64,000 nt of DNA, taken from NCBI RefSeq assembly GCF_017591425.1, contig NW_024466599.1, forward strand, positions 75,310,501 through 75,374,500. Direction: 5' to 3'. Every line of letters starts with the position of its first letter. Position 1 is the stretch's first letter. Below the pieces are notes generated by a model. The model was not told where the DNA came from. It saw only the letters and a program-made list of their open reading frames with translations, and searched no databases. This document shows, in pieces, positions 21,299 to 32,585 of the stretch. Source of the DNA: Ochotona curzoniae (lineage: Eukaryota > Chordata > Mammalia > Lagomorpha > Ochotonidae). A program made the translations under genes and the position numbers.

Positions 21299-21612
21299 TT
21301 TCTTTTTTTTTTAATTTTTATTTATTTATTTATTTTTTTTTTTTTTGGAAAGTCAGATATACAGAGATAAGGAGAGACAGAGAGGAAGATCCTCTGTCTG
21401 TTGATTCATTCCCCAAGTGGCCACAACAGCTCGGGCTGTGCTGATCTGAAGCCAGGAGCCAGGAGCCTCTTCCGGGTCTCCCAAGCGGTGCATGGTCCCA
21501 AGGCAGGGAGCTGGATGGGAAGTGGGGCTGCTGAGACTAGAACTGGTGCTCATTTGGGATCCCAGTGCATGCAAGGCAAAGACCCCAGTCGCTAGGCTAC
21601 CAGATCAGGCCC
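21299..21612 (-). mobile_element. Young CSINE
   Basis: Antisense copy with long T-rich and TTTA-rich tail equivalents, 'gaaagtcagatatacagaga', and head 'gctaggctaccagatcaggc'. Part of the body after 'caaggca' is missing. Confidence 0.85.
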
Positions 21613-21779
21613 CTATTTTTTTTTTTTAATTTTAACCTTATTTAAAAGGTGAGGAGACCACAGATACATGTAGAACATGCTTAGGGGCTGAATGGGTGGG
21701 AAGGAAAGGTGGTAGAGAATGAAGTATTTGTGCCTTCCATTCTGCATTCATGGAAAGAGATCTTTCCTTCACACTGAAA

Positions 21780-22088
21780 ATGTATTTTCATTTTATTTGA
21801 GAGGGAGGAGAGAGAGAGAGAGAGAGAGAAAGAGATAGAGAGATCACCCTTCCCCTGGTTTTACCCCCAAATGTCTGCAACAGCCCAGGCCCGAACTACA
21901 AACCCAAAACTTCATCTGAGCCTCCCACCTAGGTGGGAAGAGAAGAAGTTGAGCTGTCATCCCCTGCTATACAGAACAGAACACGTATTGAAAGCAAAAG
22001 AACCAGGAATCTGGTCAGGTGCTCCAAGATGGGATGTGGGCACCCCAAGGTGGCAAATGAACTTCTAAACCTCTAAATCACAGGTCCA
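21780..22088 (-). mobile_element. CSINE, old copy
   Basis: Antisense, with an 'agagagagagagagagag' tract, 'caacagcccaggcccgaac' and 'gctccaagatgggatgtggg'. It is the last CSINE before an 8-kb SINE-free zone. Confidence 0.6.
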
Positions 22089-24599
22089 CTTCTGTATTCA
22101 CGATTTAAAAAAAAAAAAGGCTGCCAGTCATGGAAAGGAGAGGACCCCAGGTTTCCAGTTTGCCCCTCTTGAATCTGAAGAGCCCGGGAGGAGGTCCTTG
22201 AAAGTCTGGGTGGAAACCAATGTCTATCTTAATAAGACTAATTGGACTAGTCTTCCCTCTGTGCAGATAAAATGAAACATGGAAACTTGCACGTGGCTCC
22301 GCACTTTGTCCTGAAATACGCACAGTGCGTCCATAGAGCATCCCCAGGAAGACTCCCAGTCCTCTGTCCTCTTCTGCAAAGTCTTAGGGTGTGGGCTCTC
22401 CATCCCCATGAAGCGTCTGGCAAGTACCTGCGCTGTTCTGGGTAGAAGGGACTGGTTCTCAGGATGCACATGGAACTGGACTTGGAGGCCGCCGTCCGGG
22501 TGTATACATCCACACTCAGATGGGCATGGAACCCTTTGGAATCTAGTTACTCCTTTTATAGCCAAAAGTCACTCGAGAGCCAGCAACTGTGACATGTTCC
22601 TTTGCGTGTCTTCTGTCCAGTCTCTTTGTCTATTAAGCTGGCAATAAATGATCATACAATCAGAGAATGTACCAAGAAGTATTCAGCCCCCAGTGCTTGT
22701 TGCTGCTATTGGCAACGTGCCCTTCTGGACAGCCAAGCTGTCAGGGTCTACGTATACCAGTCTCCCAGTCTCATGGGTACCCCCACATTCAGTCAGCTGC
22801 CTGTTCCTTCTGGGCCCTCCCCCTCAATCTTCCCCCTACCACTTCCCCATCTGTTCTGGATTGCTAGCCTATCTCTACCCTATCTGGGTTATTATCTCTT
22901 TAGGTAACACAAACTTAGGTTTGCTCTTCCAAATTCAGACATTCTTAGGCACAGATACCAAATGAATTGTCCAGACCCCAGTCTGAGTCAGATCATGGCC
23001 ATATTTAACGGCTACATCTGCTCAGGGTCCTCTCCCAGCATCCTTAGCTCCATTTATGCAAATAGCCCCTGCCCGTTTCCTTTGACCTTTGAGCTGTAAG
23101 CTCCCTCCACTAGGAATTTCCTTCCTTGCCTGTCTCCTGCTTTCAGAAATCTTACTTTTTGTGTCATTCAGGGGTTTAGAGTGTAAGGCAAGGAACTGCC
23201 TCTGGCTACCTTAAGCAGAAGAGGAGAATTTCTGGAAGGGTATTTAGCAGCTGGCAGGAAACAAAAAATGGAAGAGCCAAGGTTAAGTGTGGCTGCTGGA
23301 ACCCTTCAGTCACGGCAATGGATTTTTCCAGACATCACAGTTTCCTAAGTCTTGAGTGAGAGGGGTTTGTTGCCAGACCCAGGAACCCCACTCAGCAGCA
23401 CAATGGCCTCCCGTCTTGTCCTCTCTCAGGGTTCCTGTCTGACACCACAGCCTTTTAGGAAACCTGAAGCCTTTATTGATTGCTGCTTGGAAGTTTCACA
23501 TTATAGTTATCCAAGTCCTGGCTTTACCTTCTTTTTGCATATTTCCTCTCAACTCCTTTTGAACTAATTTTGTACCAAACTTACACCTGCTCTTCGGACC
23601 TCTAGGCTGCCTTGAGTGTATGTGCCAAATTCATGAATCTTGAATCTTACAAGGCCTTTCACATAGAAATACATGAGGTGTGCTTCCCTGAATTGCAAGA
23701 AGGGAGGTCACAGAAAAGCTGACGCGAATGTTTATCACGTGCCAACCACACAGCCCAAACATAGTGACATGCTTTCACTTCATTCTGGCTGCTCTTTGCA
23801 GGGGAGCTGTCCCTTTTAGTTCACAGGTGCTGCCTTTACTCATTCAACTAACCACAGAAAGCACACGATGTCTACACTAAGAAGCTCCAGATCTTTTCCC
23901 TCATCGCTTCCCTATACAATCTGGTATGAGAACTATTTACAGGGCATTTGCATGATGTCAGGTCTTGGATGTCTTCTGGAGATGATGGAAGGCACTGGGC
24001 ATCACCAGTTACAGAAACGACTCAAATTCTGGTATCCAAGACATATCCTGGAATCAGTTCCCTGAAGACCCCAAGTGAAACTGTAGTGTCTGAGAATTCT
24101 GGGTTCAAGTGGCCCCAATCACAGGTTTTGGGGTCGGCGTGGAGCCTCTGAGGTCAGCAAAGGGAAAAAGCCTCCACCTGGCCCCATGCTGCCAGCGAGG
24201 GGGCAGACGGAGCTCTGAAGGAGGAGGAAGGGCCAGCAGGTGGAAGTGAGTATGACTCAGTGAAGCATGGTGGTGACAGCAGGGTGACAGAACAAAGGGC
24301 TATAATGGGACTGAGGTGGAGAGGCCTTTGGAAGGGAGATCATACAGACAGGGCTGTTGCAATTTCAGGCAAAGAAGTCCACTGTGCTTCTAATACTTAA
24401 CGCTTAATCATAAGCCAGACACTAAGAGAGTAGCATGCAGACACCCACATGCATTTGCAGATAAAGCAGAGGCTGTAGGGATGTCTCCCCATGTTGGGCC
24501 TTATGGTGAGTTGTTCATCCAGAACCTGTGACTGTCACCTGATTTTCTGCTGTGTTAAGTCTAGGCTGCTGAGTGGGTACGCTGGATCAGGGTGGGCTG
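22089..24599. other. SINE-free unique DNA upstream of the CpG island
   Basis: No CSINE is found. A short L2/MIR-like piece (about 23,705-23,830, 'tgtttatcacgtgccaacc') is the only old repeat I can suggest. Short open frames are unremarkable. Confidence 0.4.
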
Positions 24600-24850
24600 T
24601 CCAGTCCATGGCAGATAAAAAGAGACAAAGGAAACACAGGGACCAGGGGTGTGAAGGAAGAGACACTGATGACACAGCCCCAACCCAAGGTGTGCCTGGA
24701 GCCACTAGAAGCTGCAAGAGGAGGAAGGACCCCCACCTCTGGAGGCCATGGGGAGTGAAGCCAACACCTCGATGTCACATTCCTGGCCTCCAGAAACTTG
24801 GAGGAATTAGTGCTGTTTTAAGTTATCTGCATGGAAGCCCTTAGCAGAAG
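24600..24850 (-). mobile_element. MaLR-type LTR remnant, antisense
   Basis: Antisense landmarks: 'gccactagaagctgcaagag', 'cacattcctggcctccagaa' and 'gctgttttaagttatctgc', as in the reversed start of these LTRs. Confidence 0.45.
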
Positions 24851-26999
24851 GTGTCCCTGGAAGCTAATGCACGTCTCCAAGGACTAACCTTGCCCAGGCT
24901 CCCTTGGAGCAAATGTTCAAAGCTGGACTTTTGGGGGGACTGGGGTGGGTGATGAGGAGCCACAGGAAGGTCTTGAGCGAGGGAAGGGGCAGATAGTGGC
25001 CACGTTTAGAACAGTTAGGATGACATGGCATCCAACAGGAAGTGGGGGATGTGAACATGGGAGACAGTTGGAAGGAAGGCCTGTGTAAGAATGACCAGTA
25101 CCTACCTGGGGCAGGTTGAAAAGAGTCCCCATTGGGTTAGCCACTGTCCTTTATGCCTTCCCCTTGGGGAGACTTCGGGGAAGTGGAAGGAAGTTGTCCG
25201 GATGGCAGCGAGGTTCTCTAGGGAGAAAAAAAGCGCCTGGAGAAAACTTGACCATGTCTGAGACTGTGGAGGAGTTGGTTTGGAAAGCAGATGGGTTTCT
25301 TCTGATGGTGGTGACCTGATAGAAATGAGCTCCACAGGGTTGCAGAGCTACGAGTTCACAGCCCAGCAGTTTGGACCAGCAGTTCAGTTGTGTCTTGTAG
25401 ATCAGTCCCACATCTTAAATGGGAGTGCCTGGTTTGGGTCCCAGTTCCTCTGTTTTGAATCCAGCCTAGGGCCCACGGTGATCTTGGTTCTGCCGCTTTG
25501 GTTCTTGCCACCCCCATGGGAGGCCCTGCTGGGATCCCCGGTCCCAGCCAAGCCCTGGCCCTTGCAGGCAGCTGGGGAGGGGAGCAGCAGAGGATGGCTC
25601 TGTGTTTAAGCAAACAATAAAGAGAAATACATTTTGTTTTAAGCATTCAGCCTTGGAATACAGACTGGATAGTCAAACTAAGAGGAGTATATATCAGTTG
25701 AAAATCTCGCTTGCTCTGAGATTATCATTGTTGGAGGCCACAAAGACAATGGACTTTCTACAAGGAGAAAAGATGGGCCGGGCAGAAGGCGACAGGATTC
25801 AGACCAATCATCTGGGATAAATGAAAAGGTGATGGCGTCTCAGGAGACAGACATGTCACATGTCTCAGAAGACCCTGCAGGATAAGGACAGGGAAAAGGC
25901 TTCTTAGGGTTAGACAGTGGCATCAGTGGGCCTTGCGCAGAATCACAGAAAAAAAGAGAACCACCATTCAAAGTTTACAAACCTGTGAAAATTTGGGCCT
26001 ATTCGGAGAAAGCGCACGGCAATTTGTACGAGGCCACTGTCCAGAATTCTGCTTTCCTCATGGTAAAAGTAGACATTCGTACGATGAGGTTTGCACCAAA
26101 GGAGTGAACCCTGGCAGCTGCTTCCCCAGAGTCAAAACATAGAGACCACCCTGATTCCCCAGACCCTGACCTGGACCTCTGCTCAAGGTCTCGGCTCCTC
26201 CTTCCACCTACTGAGCAATATTTGAGTGAGCACCTGCCAGGGCCTGCGCCAGGTTCTGTAGCAGGGTCAACATTATCTGCCTATTGCACACACTTGAGAA
26301 AGGTGAAGGAATCCCTGTGTACCATCCCACGGCTCAGGAAGTTCACAGTCCCAGCCAGCCACGGCTGAGGGGCTACGGTGACTGGTTACCCACTCTAGGG
26401 CACTTGGGATGGAGTGACTCCAAGAACATCCCCTTGCCTCCCTGAAGATGAGACACCAGAAGCTGGGGAAAGACTCCCCGACACAGAGGTGGGCTATCCC
26501 ACGGGGTGGGGGGCCGGGCTCAGACTCTGGAACAGGATGGATGTCTCCTGGGAACCCAAGACATCCGGATGCCTGTTCTGGTGAACTTGCTCTCGGGTTC
26601 TCCGCCCCCCTCTCGGGTTTTCATCCTCCAAGTTGTTTTACAAACCCCGGGACGGGTGAGGCTGGGTGAGCTGCTCTGAGCCGCCCCCTTAGTACCACTG
26701 CTGCTGGGGCCCTGGCGCAGGCGGCTCCTTTCTGGGTTCCAGCAACCTGAATCCCAGCCTTAGGAGCCCGCTGGCCAGGAAGGCACCAGAGGTCGGGTTT
26801 CCGCTCCTCCCCCACCCCACCCCCTTCGTAGGAAGTGCCTCCGACAGGGAATTGTGGAATAAAAACGTGTCTGGTTGGGAAAGTAAATAGATGCAAGGCA
26901 AATAAATAAAAAATGCCCGCAAGCAATCCTAGGGAGGAAGTGGCATTTTAATATAAGTCACTTTTTTTTTTTTTGATGCACAACAGGCCTGCTTTGGCT
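24851..26999. other. Upstream flank of the CpG island
   Basis: GC content rises gradually toward 27,000. An L2-like word set occurs near 26,205-26,300 ('gagtgagcacctgccaggg'). No coding exon recognised. A T run at 26,962-26,974 sits just before the island. Confidence 0.4.
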
Positions 27000-27017
27000 C
27001 GAGTGCCGTGGGAATGC

Positions 27018-27025
27018 TTCCGGAA
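27018..27025. promoter_or_regulatory. ETS-type palindrome
   Basis: TTCCGGAA carries the GGAA core on both strands at the upstream edge of the CpG island. ETS-family sites are common in CpG-island promoters, but occupancy cannot be judged from sequence. Confidence 0.4.
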
Positions 27026-27068
27026 AGGGGGCGACCGCCTCCCCACCGGCGCGTGGTGCAAAGAAAAT

Positions 27069-27091
27069 TAAACAAACAAACAAACAAACAA
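27069..27091 (+). repeat. (AAAC)n microsatellite inside the promoter
   Basis: About six AAAC units interrupt otherwise GC-rich promoter DNA. Confidence 0.85.
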
Positions 27092-27170
27092 AAAGAGCAC
27101 CCGAAGCCCACCCGGCCGTCATCCCAAGCTGGAAGTTGCTGTTTGCATTTGCACCGCCGTCTCCACCCCA

Positions 27171-27180
27171 CCCCGCCCCC
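27171..27180 (+). promoter_or_regulatory. GC box (Sp/KLF type)
   Basis: CCCCGCCCCC is a perfect minus-strand GC box in the upstream half of the island, about 530 bases before the splice donor. It is compatible with initiation somewhat downstream. Confidence 0.5.
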
Positions 27181-27439
27181 ACTCTCCCGTGCCGGCACTT
27201 TGGGGCGCGGGGACCCGTCCCAGAGCTCTGCGTCCGGCCCTCGCCTGCCTCGATCTCCCCGAGCGCCGCGTTCTCTGGCCCCGGCGGGCCTGGGAGGCGG
27301 GGGACGGCGTTCCGGGGTCGCGCGGCCCGGGCTCGGCGTCGCCTGGGGGGCGCTCCCCGGTGGGGTTCGGGCCCCAGCCCCGGGCGCGCGCGCGGTCCTG
27401 GGCCGGCCCCTGGGCGGCGTCACGGCGAGGCCGGGGAGG

Positions 27440-27704
27440 AGCGCGGGCGGACGAGGAAGAGCGCGGAGGAGGCGGGCGTTGCGCGCCGGGGGAGGGTCGC
27501 CGCCGCCGCCGGGGATCGTCAGGCCGAAGCGGCGCGGCCGAACGGACGGGCGGCGGGCGGGCGGGGAGGGCTCGCGGAGCCCGGGCCGGCTGGGTCCGCC
27601 CGGCGGCAAGAGGAGGGAACGGCGCAGACAAAGAGCGGCGCCTGAGCGGGCGCAGCGCGGCCGCCGCCCCGGGACCCGCTCCTCTGCCCTCCGGCCTCGG
27701 CGAG
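27440..27704 (+). other. Putative untranslated first exon of an unnamed plus-strand gene
   Basis: The right edge is defined by a donor matching the vertebrate consensus closely (exon ...CGAG, intron GTAAGT). The left edge is an estimate. There is no ATG from 27,017 to 27,974, so any exon ending at 27,704 would be pure 5' UTR and the start codon must lie in a later exon outside the window. The sequence is extremely GC-rich with short purine stretches, typical of leaders in CpG-island genes. Long open frames on both strands here, up to about 340 codons, are a by-product of GC richness and read as Pro/Arg/Gly/Ala low-complexity chains. I do not recognise the gene. Confidence 0.55.
27548..27570 (+). 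promoter_or_regulatory. G-quadruplex-type G tract
   Basis: Five runs of three or more G are separated by loops of one to four bases (27,548, 27,555, 27,559, 27,563 and 27,568). This satisfies the usual four-run quadruplex pattern on the plus, probably non-template, strand, 134 bases before the donor. It also contains overlapping Sp1-type GGGCGG boxes, so it may simply be an Sp/KLF cluster. Confidence 0.55.
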
Positions 27705-27710
27705 GTAAGT
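27702..27710 (+). other. Consensus 5' splice site
   Basis: The bases GAG|GTAAGT fit the MAG|GTRAGT donor consensus at eight of nine positions. The site sits inside the CpG island, downstream of the GC boxes, exactly where a first-exon donor is expected. Confidence 0.65.
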
Positions 27711-28230
27711 GGTGCGGGCCAGGGGTGCGGGGGGGAGACGCAAACTTGGATCTGTTCGGTGGTGGAGTTGGGAGCGCGCCGGGGCGCACGCTCGCGGGCC
27801 GGGACGCGCCCTGCGTGGGGCTCCGGGAACGGGGCCCCCTCGGCGCTCCGCGGGTGCTTTCGGGCCCCAGCGCGGCCTGAGCGCCCCCACCGCCACCGCC
27901 ATCCCAGCTAAGGACTGCTCGGCACCTCCAGGCTCCACATCTTTTTCTGCTCACCTCTCGGGCCCGGCTTCCCCATGTGGGGCGGCCGCGGGGGCAGGGG
28001 CAGCCACCGCGGGCTCGGGTCGGGCGGTGGGGCCCGGGAACGGGACCATCCCTGGTGCGCAGGGCAGTGGCCCGGCCTGCGGGACGGCGGCGGGCGCAAA
28101 GCCCCGGGCCGGCGTGGGACCGAGCGGTGACCGCGGTCGCTGGGACGCAATCGTCGGATCTTGGGGGTCCCCCCCACCCCCACGCAGGGACGCGCGGGAG
28201 GGCCTCGACGGACTGGGAAAACTTCCCCGT

Positions 28231-30344
28231 GTTTATTGCAACTCTCTTTGATCCCGCACGAAGCTGCTGTCACATCGCACGGAGGAGGTTTTCGCCCCGG
28301 CGAAGGTTGCTTTTGTGCCGCTTACAGACTCTGCGCCCTGCCCCAGATTTCCCCCGACTCCCGTAAGGCCACCTGGAAGCAAAGTTTTTTCCCGGATCGC
28401 TCTGCCCTCTCGGTTTCTTCAGGGCCCTGTTAACCACCAAGTCGTCCTGAAAATTTTCCCTGTGAGGTTTCCAAGGCGGCGACTGTGGCTCTGTGATGGG
28501 TGCAGCTGGCTTGACACCGTGAGGAGGGACTGAAATTACCAAAACGCTGTACTTTGTGCACAATGACGATTGCCTTGGAAGGGTCGTCGTTGGTGCCGGG
28601 TTATCTTGGGCTGTAGGACAGCTGGTACCTGCCTTAAACTAGCCTGTTAGTAAGGGGCTTCAGGGACGATGCGGTGTGTGTGTGTGTGGGGTGCAGTACT
28701 GAACCTACCCGGGGCCCCTTCTTACTGTGGGTGGCAGTTCCCCAACCCCCCCCGGTTTATTTGGCTTTGTTTATTCTGCCAACAGGTTTAAGGCTCAGGT
28801 TTAAGTTTGTATTTGCATAATGGGGTGAGCCGGCCCGGGGCTGGGCTGGAAGGGACTCCCTCGCCTGCTAGGCCTGTTCTTGCGGTGACTGGGGAAGAAA
28901 CCACCCCAGCGGGCGGTGGGCGTGGCTTGCTGGGACCCGCAGGTGGGGAGTCCCTTCCTGATCCACACCCAGCCCTGGGAGCTCTGGAGGATTTTTGTGT
29001 AGATCAGGGTACCTGTTTGCTACCGCCTCTGGTGGAGTTCTCTACAGAGATTTTTTTATTCAGGTCCCCGGAAGCGAGGGAAAATGAAATTCACCTGGGT
29101 TGCTTTAACTTATCAAAACAGATAATGTGTTTCCGAATCCTCCTTTGGGTTTGCTTGCCACGTGTTCCTAGATAAAGGGGGAGTTCACTGTAGGATTCCA
29201 GGCTGTGTGTGCTGTGCAGGCCAGAAAGGAATACAGGAGGCTGTGGGTGCGGGAGAGAAGGGCTTTACCTAGGAGGGGCTGCTGTCCTTGCCCACCCAGC
29301 GCCGCACACAGGAGTGGTTCTCTCCGCGGGCTTGGCTAATCTCAGTTTCCACGCATGCCTGATCGTGGTGGCCTCCTGGAGAGCTCCCTGCCGTGCAGTG
29401 TTGCTGGCCTGGGCTCTGCTGTGGCCATGATCCTGAAGCACAGGACCAACTTGAGTGGCCAGCCACCACCGAAGAGGCTGCTGGCGTCTCCTGCACCCGC
29501 CTGCGGAGACGCTGGCTGCTGCTGGTGCTTTTTCTGTTTAAGTGGAAGGTGCATTTCAGGTAGCTGTGGTCAGCTTTCTGGCTTTGAGTACCTGTGTTGT
29601 GTATTTAAGCCTTTCTTATCCCACCCCGTCGGGTCTTTTACGTATTTCCAGCCTCTGCCATTTACATTGGGGATAATTAGCCTCTTTCAACTGACAGCCA
29701 GTTCTAATGTACACAGTGCTGGGGATGTGTAACTATTGTCCACAGTAAATATATCGGAAACCTTCCTTGCAAATGCACGGACCAGATAACCTTTTAAAAT
29801 AGCAGAAGCCGTCTGATTGCATGCAGTGACCCGGGCTCCTTTGCCCGGTCCCTTGCGTTAGCTTTGTTTTCCTGGCAAGACCAGGCTCTGGGGCTGAAAG
29901 GATCACCTGCTGCTTAGGGCTCCGGCCCCTTGTGGTGTGTGCTGGGGGGTGAGGGCCTGTGCATGTGGTTTTCCAGCAGGAACACAGAGGCTTGCTGTCC
30001 GACAGTCTCAACTTTGCTTGCTGGAGCTGTAGGGGAGGGTGGTGAGCCGTGTTTCAGGAAGCGGACTTGGTTCCCTAGCTCACTGGAAACTCCCCACAAC
30101 TGCCCCCAGAGGCGCAGGAAGTTCATTTTCTCATCCAAAGGGACTGCACATGGTGATAGCACATCGTTTGTCCGCCTTCATGGGCCTTTCTCAGAGAGCC
30201 TTAGCTAAAACTAAAAAAGTGACTTGAGTATTGTTGGATGCCCGAGTTAGGCAGCTAAGGAGGTCAAGATTACCTTGATCAGGTTACTGGAAGAGACAGC
30301 TAGTCAAAATAGTTGCTCAAATTTTATTAATCACTATTGTGATT
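28231..30344. other. Start of the putative intron, SINE-free
   Basis: Moderate GC, GT-leaning plus strand with a small GT tract at 28,675-28,687. No recognised repeats or exons. Confidence 0.4.
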
Positions 30345-30615
30345 ACTATTTTTTATTAGTAAAGCAGATGTACAGAGTGGAGACAAAAAGATCTCTCCGG
30401 TGGTTCACTTCCCAAGTGGCTGCAACTGCCAGAGCTGAGCCAATCTGAAGCCAGGAGTCAGGGTCTCCCACGCAGGTGCAGGGTCCCAAGGCTTTGGACC
30501 ATCCTCTACTGTTTCCCCTGACCACAAGCGGGGAGCTGGATGGGAAGTAGAGCAGCTGGGATAGGAACTGTCACCCATATGGGAACCCGGTGCGTGCAAG
30601 GCGAGGATTGAGCCT
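30345..30615 (-). mobile_element. Young CSINE, first copy after the SINE-free zone
   Basis: Antisense: 'ttagtaaagcagatgtacag', 'gccaatctgaagccaggag', 'acccatatgggaacccgg' and 'gtgcaaggcgaggattgagc'. The extreme head is missing. Confidence 0.85.
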
Positions 30616-31557
30616 TCGTGCAGGACTAGTTGCTCAGCTTCTTAAACCGCTTTATCCACGTGGTTTTAAAATTCTGGCTTTCTTTCCTTTCCCGTGTTTC
30701 ACTTTGAGCATGCTTATTGCTGGAGGTAAATCAACAATAGCAAATTATACCTCTGCCTAATGCAGGAACATGCCCACATATAGACACACCTGTGTTTCTG
30801 CCTCGGGAATCGGGCCTTAAAGCCACACAGTGCAGAAGTGCCTTTGTTGGAAGTGGCCTTGACATGGTGGTATCGGGTCACCAGTGTCCTTGTCCCTGGT
30901 CAGCCACCCATTCCCTCTGGGCTGGGTCTCTGGGTGTCCCCAGTGCCAGGGATATTTTCTGAGGCTCTGCTTTGCCACTTCTCACCAGCAGCCTCCATGA
31001 CGCTCCTCATTGGAGTCGCTAGGGCCCTAGCCTTCTGTCTGTTCTCTGTGTGCTCATGGTGTTTTAAAAATAACCCAAGGCCCCTGGAGGGCAGCGGGGT
31101 GTTGCCTCTTAGTGTAAGTGCAGCAAATACTTACTGCATCCGTGACGATTGAGTTCCGGGCCTGTGTGGGCAAGGGGGGCTGTGGGTTACCCTGGAGATT
31201 TTGGTCATAAGAGAATTCTAGAATCCTTGTACCTCACTGTCACCTGTGCATGGCTTTGTCCCCAGTGTGTCCAGCAAATGGGACCATCTCATCTTGGTCT
31301 TGTCATTTGCTATGTTTTGTCACATGATTTATTTAGAGCTTGTAAGCTCAACCTAAAAACCCAGAACAGTGAATAGAACAGTATAACCGGTCGGTGGGCT
31401 GCCCGGATGTTTTCCTTACCTGTCCATGTCAACCAGCATCGGAAACTCTGGATAAACTGTGGTCACTCTGCTTTGTTAAGGTTAGTGCTCGCCCTCTTCG
31501 CTTTCCTTTCTGCGTGGTATTTTTTGTTTTTTTTAAAGAAATAGCCTTAGGTACTTG
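30616..31557. other. Intronic unique DNA
   Basis: No repeat or exon recognised. Confidence 0.35.
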
Positions 31558-31560
31558 CAG

Positions 31561-31697
31561 AGTTTTTTTTTAAGATTTATTTTATTTTTTTTATTGGAAA
31601 GGCGGATATACAGAGAGGAGAGACAGAGAGGAAGATCTTCCGTCCGATGATTCACTCCCCAAGTGAGTGCAACGGCTGATGCTATGCCGGTCCAAAG
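31561..31697 (-). mobile_element. 5'-truncated CSINE with target-site duplication
   Basis: Only the tail half is present, from a T run and 'aagatttattttatttttt' to 'atgctatgccggtccaaa'. Similar 10-base words gcagagtttt flank it (31,558-31,567 and 31,698-31,707), so the truncation seems to have happened during insertion. It separates a MER2 fragment from the sequence on its left. Confidence 0.75.
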
Positions 31698-31707
31698 CAG
31701 AGTTTTA

Positions 31708-31866
31708 ACTTCGCTTTGAGAAATCCTAACTTGGAAATCTGAAATGCTCTCAGATTTGAAACGTTGAGCACCAACATGGCACCGTGAGTGGAAGATTCCA
31801 CAGGTGACCTCCTGTGACAGGTCATAGTGCACTCACAATACTGTGCACAATCACCTTTGGGCTCTG
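31708..31866 (-). mobile_element. MER2-type DNA transposon fragment, antisense
   Basis: Reverse MER2 landmarks: 'ggaaatctgaaatgctctca', 'agtggaagattccacaggtg' and 'acctcctgtgacaggtcata'. Confidence 0.55.
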
Positions 31867-32289
31867 GCTTTCACTTCCGGGTCTGGAGACTAGGGTTCAG
31901 GGCTGTGGATTCCAGAACTTTGTCAGGCAGTGGCTGAGGCACCCCAGTAGGTCCTGGACGGTAGGTGGAGCAGGGTGCTGCTGACCGTTCGGGGGCGTGC
32001 CTTGGCCAAGCTGTGGATGTGCGTGGCTCCTGGTGGGAGCGTGTGGTGTCTCTTTGGCAGGAGCTGTTGTGCTCCACCTGTGTGCTGGTGGCGGTGAGCT
32101 GGAGTCACCCTGGAATGTCGCCACGGCCAGGAGGACCTGCTTCCTGCCTTGTGTTTGCTTGCTTGCACGGCTTGCAAGTCACGGCTGTCTTTCCTTCTCA
32201 GGATGTGTCTCACTGGATCGGGGCCTCACATCTCTGTCCTCATTTACCCTGCAGTATCCCCCCGAAATGCCCTTGCTTCAAGTTCAGTT
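31867..32289. other. Intronic unique DNA
   Basis: No repeat or exon recognised. Confidence 0.3.
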
Positions 32290-32585
32290 GGCCACTGGAT
32301 TTGTGGATTCTGCCTTTGAGGACTCCACCAAGTGCGGATTGAAAATAGTGTTGTAAAAGTTGCCTCTGTACTGAATGCCTAGGCCTTTTCCTTATTATCC
32401 CATAAATAATACAGCATAACAATTATTCACATGGCGCTTATGCTTTGTTAGGTGCTGGAAACGATTCGGAGAGGGTTTTGAAGTATCTGGGAGGATATGT
32501 GTGGTTTATACACAAACGCTCCGTCACTTCATCAACCGTGGCCTCCATGGGGCTCTGGCACCTGCAGGAGAAGAACTGGGTGGAA
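32290..32585 (+). mobile_element. Tigger-group DNA transposon fragment
   Basis: Landmarks in the Tigger3-like order as I remember it: 'ccaagtgcggattgaaaata', 'gcctctgtactgaatgcc', 'aaataatacagcataacaat', 'gaagtatctgggaggatatg'. It is noncoding and old. Confidence 0.5.

Larger units (their letters stand above)
27000..28230 (+). promoter_or_regulatory. CpG-island promoter
   Basis: A sharp change from AT-moderate DNA to very GC-rich, CpG-dense DNA starts near 27,000 and fades near 28,230. No TATA box is obvious, which is usual for CpG-island promoters with dispersed initiation. Visible motifs are an ETS palindrome TTCCGGAA (27,018-27,025), a GC box CCCCGCCCCC (27,171-27,180), a CRE-like GCGTCACG (27,417-27,424), an alternating GC run near 27,384-27,394 that could be read by NRF1-like factors, and overlapping GGGCGG boxes (27,548-27,566). 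The plus direction is chosen because a consensus donor follows at 27,705. The transcription start is probably within 27,200-27,600 but cannot be fixed from sequence. A divergent minus-strand transcript is possible; I see no matching donor for one. Confidence 0.85.

Noticed and set aside
26929..27954. A 341-codon minus-strand open frame and overlapping frames of 120-290 codons on both strands in the CpG island
   Set aside because: Translations are Pro/Arg/Gly/Ala low-complexity in several frames at once, which is what very GC-rich, stop-poor DNA gives. No conserved domain or splice context supports any of them.
29209..29732. Possible coding exon shortly after the CpG island (frames of 73-125 codons)
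   Set aside because: Frames are open on both strands, composition is ordinary intronic, and no acceptor/donor pair frames them.
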